This document shows, piece by piece, positions 9,561 to 17,919 of a DNA stretch of 64,000 nucleotides. The translations under genes were made by a program, and so were the position numbers. The notes below the pieces were generated by a model, which saw only the letters and a program-made list of their open reading frames with translations, was not told the DNA's origin and made no database searches. Numbering within the stretch: position 1 is the first letter of the stretch; each line of letters opens with the position of its first letter. Source of the DNA: Roridomyces roridus (Eukaryota > Basidiomycota > Agaricomycetes > Agaricales > Mycenaceae); NCBI GenBank assembly GCA_029378245.1, contig JARKIF010000023.1, positions 124,001 to 188,000 of the forward strand, read 5' to 3'.

Positions 9561-10325
9561 TCAGCACGATGGATGGATATGGAATCGAAGTCGACGCACT
9601 CGTATGAGCTCCATCCAACACGGACCCTCCAACTCCTCTTCATCCTCGTCCTCGTCAGTGACGACATCGTCAAGAGCAACCTTTGGCGAGTCCGCAGGTA
9701 AATCGAATCGAAGCACCCGGACAACCCCCTCGCCATCCGACTCTGACTCCGAGCTCTCATCAGATTCTGAGCCTGAATCCACATCGAGCTCGAGCTCGAG
9801 CTCGCACGCAAGAGGCGCAGGAGCAAATTCCTCCGGCGCTACGACTTCAAAGTACCGCCCCTTGACGCACTGTATGAGTTGGGGTTCCGCGAGTCCAACA
9901 GCGTTGGTAACTTTGCGGAGAAGGTTCGACCGCGGGAAGTAAGAGTAGGAGAACTCTGAGAGGCGCTCGTCAGTCGGTGCAGGCTGTTCAAGGCGAGAGA
10001 AGTACGTACCGATGGTCTTAATCTCGCCGACCTTATCCTGGGGTCTGGGGAGCATGGTTGGGTATTGAACTCCTCGCACAGGGGTGGTGTGTTTAGAATC
10101 GTGTTTCAGAGCAGAGCGTTTCGGCGGTGCGCGATGCCTGGAAACAGCCCGAGACGTCGGCGAGGTTTTGGGTGGTAGAAGTCCGACTCGGCGGAATATC
10201 CGAACGAGCCCCAGGGTTTTGCACACGGGGAGTAGAGTGGTAGCAGTGGTAGTGGCATTGTTGGGGGTGCGAACGCGGGTGCGACGAGGGGTAGCGACGA
10301 GGTTGGGGGCTCGGAATGAAGACAT
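9561..10325 (-). CDS. Unknown protein with acidic C-terminal tail (copy 1)
   Basis: Starts MSSFRAPNLVATPRRTRVR, a basic Ser/Thr/Pro-rich N-terminus. This is followed by a conserved block (YSYFPRSNLLRKVTNAVGL..CVKGRYFEVVAPEEF) and a strongly acidic, Ser-rich tail (ELELELDVDSGSESDESSES). No known domain is seen. A likely intron (54 nt, GTACGT..TCAG with CTGAC branch, about 9951-10004) has a length divisible by three, so the frame is open either way; the copy at 13808-14567 has a 61-nt version, which argues that it is a real intron. TATA (CGTATAAAAG) at 10353-10363. The basic N-terminus and acidic tail suggest a nuclear or chromatin role, but that is only a guess. Confidence 0.6.
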   Translation of the reverse strand: MSSFRAPNLVATPRRTRVRTPNNATTTATTLLPVCKTLGLVRIFRRVGLLPPKTSPTSRAVSRHRAPPKRSALKHDSKHTTPVRGVQYPTMLPRPQDKVGEIKTIGTYFSRLEQPAPTDERLSEFSYSYFPRSNLLRKVTNAVGLAEPQLIQCVKGRYFEVVAPEEFAPAPLACELELELDVDSGSESDESSESESDGEGVVRVLRFDLPADSPKVALDDVVTDEDEDEEELEGPCWMELIRVRRLRFHIHPSC

Positions 10326-10352
10326 GGTTGGTCTGGGAGCTTGTGGGGAAAA

Positions 10353-10363
10353 GCCCCGTCTTT
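10353..10363 (-). promoter_or_regulatory. TATA box of acidic-tail protein copy 1
   Basis: ACGTATAAAAG on the minus strand about 30 bp before the ATG. The same context (TATAAAAGACGGGG) precedes copy 2 at 14596-14606. Confidence 0.5.
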
Positions 10364-10819
10364 TATACGTTCATGGGAACAGAGACGGTCTCACCACGAT
10401 CCCTCCGCGCGGGTTTGGCTGTGTACCTCCTAGCGCAAGTGTCATCTCCAGAATCGTGCCTTTCCGTCGATGAGGCCGAGAGGTGGTGGGATGCATATGA
10501 GTAATATGAGTAGATGGAACGCAGAGCAAGTAGCAAGAGATCGCTGAAAAGAACAATGCCACGCTGAGCAAGAGCCGAACGAAAATACGTGGATGTACTT
10601 ATCATGTCTCACTCACGAGTCACTGCCTCACGACTCGGATCGAGAGTCTCACTCGGTCCACACCAGCTGTGGAGTCCATCGAGAGCGAGTGGCGGATCAG
10701 GCGGATTGTGGGGCAGCGACGACGAAGGGAGCGACTGGGAGACGATCCAGAGAAAGACTCGGAGGACAAGGCAGTGATTGATCCGACATCATCTCGGCTT
10801 TTACCACTCCACACGAGTC

Positions 10820-11130
10820 CTCGGCTCCAAACACGAATTGTCCAAGAAATGACCTACACTCTACCACGGTATCATGACCATCAAGCCATCTCCACGAAAA
10901 AGAACCTCAAGTCCAAGTACTCGTGGGCCGCCGGATCGTCGTTCTCCAGGACATTCTGCCCGACTCGGATGCGGTCCACGCACCATATGCCGGCCCTCGA
11001 CCCGCGTAGTAATGGATACAACGAACCGCCCTTTGGATGCATCGGACAGGGTATCGCGTATGGCCTGGGACTGCGACAAGATCAACTTGGCGAGGGACGC
11101 GGAAGAAGGCTGCAGGGGACATCACTCCAC
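10820..11130 (-). pseudogene. Relic of the alpha/beta hydrolase 3' end
   Basis: The minus strand reads AIRDTLSDASKGRFVVSIT.VEGRHM, matching AIQDALSDASKGRFVASITRVEGRHL of the intact alpha/beta hydrolase at 15208-16556. Flanking non-coding sequence also matches (CAGGACATTCTGCCC at 10947 and 15243). The upstream exons with the nucleophile elbow are missing and the last exon lacks 'RIAEAICAAVN'. It is the truncated partner in a duplicated block that also carries the acidic-tail gene. Confidence 0.65.
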
Positions 11131-11892
11131 GTAGCTCAAACTCACCCGACAAACAGTGCGTTTGGTTGACCGTCCAATGAAGGAACAACCACTACCTTGT
11201 TCCCTTCCACATTCTTTAGCGTGTGCTCTCGCGGCGACATTTGACGGCATGGTGCTGCTGAATCCTGTCCCCTGTACCAGACTTTTGGGGTCGCGAACGA
11301 GTACCGGTCAGTTGCATCCCACGCCTTTTCGCAGCGCACCGCTCCAAATTTATTCGTCTGGCATTTTTTTAGATCACGGCAGCATTGCTGGCCAATAGGG
11401 AAGCCGATATTATCACCTGCTCTATTGTCGGACCCGCAGAGTTAAATACAGAACGAGACTGCGCGAAAAGTTATCGGCTGGCTTCACGCATCGGAATGCC
11501 GGTGAGAGGAATTGCGAGGCAAGCGAATGATACGCGGACGGCGGGCCTCTCCCTCAGCGATACAGGCCATCTTCACATGCCTTTGCGACATGGCGTTCTA
11601 CAAGGTGGCGAACTTTTCTTTCTGAGACAGGATGCATATATTCATGGCTTACCTACAGATTCTCGTCAGCGCCCGCTTCAAGCTTGTACTTGACTGTATG
11701 CGCCGCTTGACGATAACTGATCCCAGGTCCTTTTGCGAATCAAATTTATGTTATGGTAAGCAGTACCACAGTCTCGTTCCCGGTACTTGACCTCTGCACA
11801 CCCTCCGTTTAGCCTTCCGGGGAGACACGCACCTCTAACCGAGTATGGTTTTCTGCGACACGCTCCAACGTTTTTCTCATCTCGCGGGTCTT

Positions 11893-11904
11893 GCATATAA
11901 AAGG
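11893..11904 (+). promoter_or_regulatory. TATA box of the class II peroxidase
   Basis: GCATATAAAAGG about 60 bp before the ATG at 11961. Confidence 0.55.
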
Positions 11905-11960
11905 GACAGCTGGAATCGTCTCAAAGATCATCAGGCCTACCCGTAATTCGCCTTCTCGCC

Positions 11961-13617
11961 ATGTTGTCCAAGACATTCGTCCTGCTCGCGGCTCTCTCGA
12001 CTGTCTACGGCGGTAAGGCCTTCTCCTCGCCCTAGGCTCTTATCTCGAACCGCGTTGACAATCTCCCTAGCGGCCCTCCAACCTCGCGTGACATGCGCCA
12101 CCGGACAGACGACGGCCAACGCCGCTTGCTGCGCGCTATTCCCTGTGCTCGAGGACATCCAGACCAACATGTTTGCCGGTGACACTTGCTCGGATGCGGC
12201 GCACACTGCTGTAACTCGCTCTCCTTTCATACCAAGTATTCAGGCTTATTCAAAACACAGCTGCGTGTTGCCTTCCACGACGCTATCGGCTTTTCCAACT
12301 CGGACCCCAGCTTTGGGTATGCAAGTCTATTTGGGCGGTTCAAAACTAATTATGATTCCAGCACCGGCGCTGACGGCTCGATTTTCATTTTCGGCGAGAC
12401 GGAACTCGGGTTCGGTGCTAATCTCGGTATCGCGGATGCCTTCAACCTCGAGGTGCCGTTCATTAACAAACGTGAGTGAAGGAATGCACCAGTGTGAATT
12501 CCGCTCATTGACCGGTCCTTAGACAACATCTCGGTTGCCGATTTGTATGTTGTTGTACGCTCCACGGTCTCTGTTCTCATGAGAGTATTTTAGCATTCAA
12601 TTCGCCGCTGCAGTCAGCTTGACGAAGTGGTACGTTACCTACCACTCAGCCGTGACGCTGAACAGAATATTGAAACCTTGCAGCCCTGGGATTTTACAAC
12701 CGTCCTTCATGTTCGGTCGCATTGATGCGACTTTCAACGCTCCTGATGGGACGGTCCCCGAGCGTGAGTGCTTTTATATCTCGTTGTCTACACGGACTGA
12801 ATGAGGAACAGCTTTCCAGGCAGTCGACGCCATCCTTGCCCGCATGTCTGACGCCGGCCTGAGCGCAGCTGAAACCGTTGCCCTGCTCGCCTCGTAAGCA
12901 ACTTCTCATTCCGTTACAAACAGAGCTCACGGCCATCACAGGCACTCAATCGCCGGTGCCGATGATGTTGATCCCACCAAGGACGGTCTGCCTTTCGACT
13001 CCACGCCCTCGGTCTTTGACACCCAATTCTTCGTCGAGACCCAGCTGCGCGGCACCCTCTTCCCTGGATCCGGCGGCAACCAAGGGGAAGTCGAATCCCC
13101 CATCGCCGGCGAGCTTCGTCTGCAATCCGACTCTGAACTCGCACGCGACTCGGCAACGGCGTGCTTGTGGCAAGCCAACGTTAACAACCAGGCACACATG
13201 GCCCAGGCGTTCCAAGCTGCATTTGCCAAGATGCAAACGCTGGGACAGACTGGAAACAACCTCGTTGACTGCTCCGACGTCATCCCCGCGCCACCGCCCA
13301 TTTCCGCTGCCGCGGCACAGGCCTTTTTCCCGCCTGGCTTGACGCAGAATGATGTCGAGCAAGCGTGTGCTACTACGCCGTTCCCTAACCTCCCTTCAGC
13401 CCCTGGTGCTGCCGCAACCGTGCCTCAGATGTACGTCCCCTTCGGTATTCTCGGAGTAGGCCAGCGAACTCACGGTTGCTCCCCGACAGTGTTCAGGACC
13501 CTGCGACGGACGGGAGCTGCGATGATGATGGTACCGGTGAGTAAAGCCGGATCGGCTCTTGGTGCATGCAATATCTGAGTTTTCACAGGCTGTATCATCG
13601 CTGGCTTCACTGGATGA
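11961..13617 (+). CDS. Secreted class II haem peroxidase, generic-peroxidase type
   Basis: Extracellular haem peroxidase of the ligninolytic (class II) fold. Eleven exons by splice and frame consistency. Signal peptide MLSKTFVLLAALSTVYG. Distal site LRVAFHDA keeps catalytic Arg and His; FGTGADGSI matches the GGGADGS distal Ca/haem region; proximal His in LLASHSIAGADDVDP. Conserved downstream DSTP.VFDTQFF and FPGS...GE are present, and the C-terminus runs VQDPATDGSCDDDGTG then CIIAGFTG. The exposed tryptophan of lignin/versatile peroxidase (VWLLASHS) is Ala here (VALLASHS). The Mn(II) site is incomplete: aligned with MnP E35/E39/D179 the residues are Asp, Thr, Asp. It therefore probably oxidises low-potential phenols directly. 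It lies between two duplicated blocks. The signal peptide is followed within about 10 residues by the mature start VTCATGQTTANAACC. Confidence 0.92.
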
Positions 13618-13807
13618 AGTCATCTCCTCGCTGTTTTCTATGTCCTGGTCGGTCACACTATGCTCTGTAGATATTTCCTTTCGGTATCGGTTGTGTCGGA
13701 GTTTAATAAAATGTTTATTGCAATGGTGTACATCTGTGGACATCTGTGGATGCATTCGAATTCGCCATAACGTTCATGATAATCGCGCAAGTTGTCACTG
13801 TTCAAAG

Positions 13808-14567
13808 TCAGCACGGCAGAGGGATAGCAAGAATAAATCGACGCACTCGTATGAACTCCATCCACGACGGATACTCCATCTCCTCCTCGTCTTCTTCGGT
13901 CGCGACGTCGTCAAGAGCCACCTTGGGGGAGTCCGCAGGTAAATCGAATCGAAGCACCCGGACAACTCCCTCACCATCCGACTCTGACTCCGAGCTCTCA
14001 TCAGATTCCGATCCTGAATCCGTATCGAGCTCGACCTCGCACGCAAGGGGCGCAGGAGCAAATTCCTCCGGCGCTACAACTTCAAAGTACCGCCCCTTGA
14101 CGCACTGTATGAGTTGGGGTTCCGCGAGTCCAACAGCGTTGGTAACTTTTCGGAGGAGGTTCGACCGTGGAAAGTAAGAGTAGGAGAACTCTGAAAGGAG
14201 ACGCTCGTGAGTCGATGCAGGCTGTACTTACAAGGCGAGAGAAGTACGTACCGATGGTCTTAATCTCGCCGACCTTATCCTAGGGTCTGGGGAGCATGGT
14301 CGGGTATTGAACCCCTCGCACCGGGGCGGTGTACTTTGACTCGTGCTTCAGCACAGAGCGTTTCGGCGGTACGCGATGCCTGGAAATAGCCCGAGGCGTC
14401 GACTTGGTTTTAGGTGGTAGAAGCCCAACTCGACGGAATATCCGGACGAGCCCCAGCGTTTGGCACACGGGGAGTAGAATGGTAGCAGAGGTAGTGGCGT
14501 TGTTGGGAGTGCGAACGCGGGTGCGACGAGGGGTAGCGACGAGGTTGGGGGCTCGGAAGGAAGACAT
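13808..14567 (-). pseudogene. Acidic-tail protein copy 2, nonsense-interrupted
   Basis: About 85-90% identical by eye to 9561-10325, same start MSSFRAPNLVATPRRTR. The CAG codon after MLPRP in copy 1 is TAG here (14280-14282), ending the protein at 95 residues. Downstream the frame is still conserved across a 61-nt intron (GTACGT..TTTCAG) to the acidic tail, ending at 13808. Because the remainder has few other lesions, the nonsense change looks recent, or the short 95-residue N-terminal protein may be made. TATA at 14596-14606. Confidence 0.7.
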
Positions 14568-14595
14568 GGTTGGTCTGGGAGTTTGTGGGAAATGC

Positions 14596-14606
14596 CCCGT
14601 CTTTTA
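14596..14606 (-). promoter_or_regulatory. TATA box of acidic-tail protein copy 2
   Basis: TGTATAAAAGACGGGG on the minus strand, identical from TATAAAAG on to the element before copy 1. Confidence 0.5.
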
Positions 14607-14987
14607 TACATCCATGGGAGCAGAGACGGTCTGACCTCGATCCCTCCGCGCGGGTTCGGCTGTGTACCTCCTATGGCAATTTATCGAGCCCTTGCGTCGG
14701 TGAGGCTGAGAAGTGGTGGGATGAGGAGCGGGCTACGCAGAACAAGCATGACGATTTGCAAAAAAAAAAGGCGTTGAAAAATAACTGTAACAATCCCAAG
14801 CGCTAGCTGAGGCCGAACGAAAAGACGTGGATTGGATGTCTCACTCACCGTGACTCGGATCGAGAGTCTCGCTCGGTCCGCATCAACTGTGGAGTCCATG
14901 GACAGCCCTAAGGAGCGAGTGGCGGGTCAAGGCGGGTTGTGGAGCAGCGACCAGGAAGGGAACGCAAAGGGAACGCCTCGGAGATGG

Positions 14988-15180
14988 CTCCCAAAAAGCG
15001 AATTGTACAACAAATGTTCTACAGTCCATGTACCAGGGTATCGCCATGCCATGAATAGATACCATCCCCACAAAGAGAACCTACTCCTGCCGCGCGGTTC
15101 GTCGTTCTGATGTCCTCCGCTCCCAAAAAACGAATTGTACAACAAATGTCCTACAGTCTATGTATCAGGGTGTCACCATG
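14988..15180. repeat. Internal direct repeat downstream of the alpha/beta hydrolase
   Basis: CGAATTGTACAACAAATGT followed by CTACAGTC.ATGTA.CAGGG occurs at about 14998 and again at 15132, about 130 bp apart. The duplicate block near 10830 has a single diverged copy (CACGAATTGTCCAAGAAATG), so this duplication occurred after the blocks separated, or one copy was lost from the first block. Confidence 0.6.
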
Positions 15181-15207
15181 AATAAATGCCTTCCCCAGAA
15201 AAAGAAG

Positions 15208-16556
15208 CTAAAGCCTACTCCTGGCCCGCGGCTCGTCGTTCTCCAGGACATTCTGCCCAATGCGGTTCACTGCAGCACATATCGCCTCTGCTATGCGATC
15301 CGGAGCCTCTTGAACGAGCTAGGTCGACCAATGAATCGGCAGTCAAGGAGGAAAGATGGGGGAAACATACCAGATGCCGGCCCTCGACCCGCGTGATGGA
15401 TGCGACGAACCGCCCTTTGGACGCATCGGACAGCGCGTCCTGAATGGCTTTGGGCCTGGGAGAAAGATGAGCATGACTATACACGAGCAACAAGGAATGG
15501 ACGCACACAAGATCACTCCGCGTAGCCCAAACCAGATGTATCGGAACCGTTCGACAAACACGCTTGATCTCCCCCACGGCGTCAAAGTGCGGCTCGACGT
15601 CGGGATACGCCATGGCCTCCTGCCTTCGATCGCACTTGAGCTCGACCGTGCCATCATCAGTCTCCCGTAGGCCGTGTTTCTGGAAAGGCTCGATGAGTTT
15701 ATGTGTGGAAATGACAATAAATAAACGCACGACGTAGATTCGCAATACTCGGGCGTCCCACCTTCGCCACGGTGCCCGTTGAGAAAGCCATGCGTGTGCC
15801 TCTGAGCGAGAAGGCCACTGCGTCCGACGGAGCATGGTAGCAGCAACGGCAGCAGGCGTGTCCTCAGCGGCGTGGCGCAGATACATCTCGCGTGTGGCGA
15901 GAAACGGCTCGATGAGCACCATGGCCGAGTAGGGCAGCGAGGAAAGTGGGTTCCCCCGCAGCGACATCATCCTGTCGATGTAAGACGGTGTGCCAGGGGA
16001 TATAAGGTCACTCACATCGCGCCCGTACCAGCCGAATGCCCTACAGCAACCATACGCTTCCCGCGCATCTGTGGCGAACGCACAAACGCTGCAATCGAAT
16101 CAGCCCATTCGTAGGCGGCTTGAAAAAAGATGAGTTCGGAGTGAAGAGGGAAAGACGAGGAGGGAAAGACGAGGAGAGACTCACAGACACCCATCTCCCG
16201 CGTCTCCCCCAACGCCTCACGGTTCAGAGTCGCCGCATCCCCATGACTCTGCCAGTCAAAAGTCCACGCCTCACGGATGCGCTGATGCCGAGGTTTGGAC
16301 TGCTGCAGACGGAAGACGTGTTGGATGGCTGGTTCCCATTGCTCTTTGTCTGTGCGCAGCGTCAGTGGTGGCAAGGGTGCAGAATAACGAACGTACGAGA
16401 ACCGATGCAATGTGCGAATAGCAGCGTGACTCCCTCGTAAGACGAAGAAGAGTCGAGCGTCTCGTAGCGGTTTGCGGTCATCTTGAGCGTACGGCCATAG
16501 CGGTCGTGGTGGCTCGGAGGGCAGTCAAAGACGACGGAAGTGGTGTGAAGGAGCAT
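15208..16556 (-). CDS. Alpha/beta hydrolase family protein
   Basis: Soluble serine hydrolase of the AB_hydrolase-1 superfamily; substrate unknown. About six exons. Exon 1 begins MLLHTTSVVFDCPP and gives VTLLFAHCIGS; splicing to exon 2 completes GSHKEQWEP, the oxyanion-loop region. The nucleophile elbow is VAVGHSAGTGAM. Later exons give LKCDRRQEAMAYPDVEPHFDAV and PIHLVWATRSDLV (candidate acid Asp). Then AIQDALSDASKGRF and VEGRHL follow, the expected place of the catalytic His. Stop TAG at 15208. No signal peptide. The donor/acceptor before PKAIQDAL (GTGCGT..CCAG) restores codon GTG and the frame. The final exon junction (HL|APDRIAEAI) is the least certain. A truncated duplicate is at 10820-11130. 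Confidence 0.75.
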
Positions 16557-16941
16557 GACGGGGATGAGAAGGGCATTGAATGCTGACGACCAGCTGGTAT
16601 AAATGCTCGAGCGTCCTGGTGACGAAAGCTCGCATCTGGAAACCCAGAATGAGTGCTAAAAGTTAGTCTGACGGGGGGAAGGCTTGACGTTCGCGTCCGA
16701 CGAGACAGGCGACGCCGCCGTGAGTCAATTTGGTCGATAAGAAAGTCAAGAATCTTCCAGTGGTAGAGGAAGACGAGCGCGAGGCGGGAAGGCCTGTCAG
16801 CTGTGCGGAGTTCTTCACAGCACGAGGCTGATGGGAGAGTCAGCGTATCGCTTCGGTAGCCTTGCCACAAGCCCAACCTAGGGAATACTTAGTCGTGACT
16901 CGGTGCGAATAGCTGGACAACGGACTCGGAGACTAGCCGTA

Positions 16942-17140
16942 CTCCAGGCAAGATGCCACCGCGGCTGCCAGGGGCCTGCGAGGAGCCGTCGTCGATGTCC
17001 TCGGAGCAGGAATTAGAGAAGAATTCTTACCTGACATACACCACTCTTCTGGAAACCATCCATTTTGACATCTTCTGCAGAACGATCATGGACGTGCAAG
17101 TTGCGTGCAAGACAAGTCATGAACAGTAAATCACTTTGGT
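16942..17140. repeat. Dispersed repeat, copy 1
   Basis: GCAAGATGCCACCGCG, GCCTGCGAGGAG, TACCTGACATA and TTGACATCTTCTGCAG occur in the same order here and at 24236-24355. The copies are diverged but collinear over about 120-170 bp. In both cases the repeat lies upstream of a minus-strand gene (alpha/beta hydrolase; haem peroxidase), so it could be a shared mobile remnant or duplicated promoter-distal sequence. Confidence 0.55.
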
Positions 17141-17326
17141 CTTGATTGTTCTGCCGGCCGGCACGCGAACACAGAGCCATGGAGCTCAGCAGAATATTCG
17201 AGCAAGTTTGCAAGTTGGGTTTCCTTTCCTTGTACATTATGAACAAATGTACTTGAACTGGAACTTGAAAATCTGTTCTTCCAATCTATCGGCTTGGGTC
17301 ATTTTGGCATCGTCACCATCATCAGT

Positions 17327-17712
17327 TAGGGTGCTGTAAATTAATCCCAGACCATTATTTACCGGTTAATTAACCCGGTTTATAAAACAGGCGTTTATAA
17401 ACCGGTAAATAAACTGGTGTGCAAAAGGATGAAATCTGACCTGTGGATCAGAATTTGGGCTTTGACAGAGCTCCGGCACACCTCTGAACCTTTTCTGGCG
17501 CTTCTCCGACGTCCACAACCCTAAAAATTGCTCTTCAAGCTTTTGTTGGGCTGCTAGAACACAAATCAGACAGTGATCAGTGACCTTTGATGGGATCATC
17601 GTGACCTCAGGCTGTTTATAAACCGACCGTTCAGCCCAAACCTTTATAAACCGGGTTTATAAACACCGGTTTATAAACTGGTTTATAAACCGGCATTTTT
17701 TACAGCACCCTA
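17327..17712. mobile_element. MITE-like element with TA target duplication
   Basis: 386 bp including the flanking TA dinucleotides. Terminal inverted repeats are TAGGGTGCTGTAAA (17327-17340) and TTTACAGCACCCTA (17699-17712), a perfect 14-bp inversion. Sub-terminal regions contain many GGTTTATAAACCGG-type palindromes (17360-17420 and 17620-17695). There is no open reading frame. TA target duplication and size fit a non-autonomous DNA transposon of a TA-targeting superfamily such as Tc1/mariner; family assignment is an inference. Confidence 0.8.
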
Positions 17713-17919
17713 CATCACCTGAACCCACAGTCGGCAGTTGGCAGTAGACCAGAAACCAGGAGACTCTATGAAGATTTTAACCGCGTTCTCAACCGGCGTC
17801 GCTAGCTGAGTAGGCCCTCGAACAAGTGACATTGTCGTCCGCAGGTGGTCTGGAGGGTAACAGGGGCGAGTGGAAAGACTTGATTGAAAAAATCTGCATC
17901 GAAAGTTTGCAATTATTAC

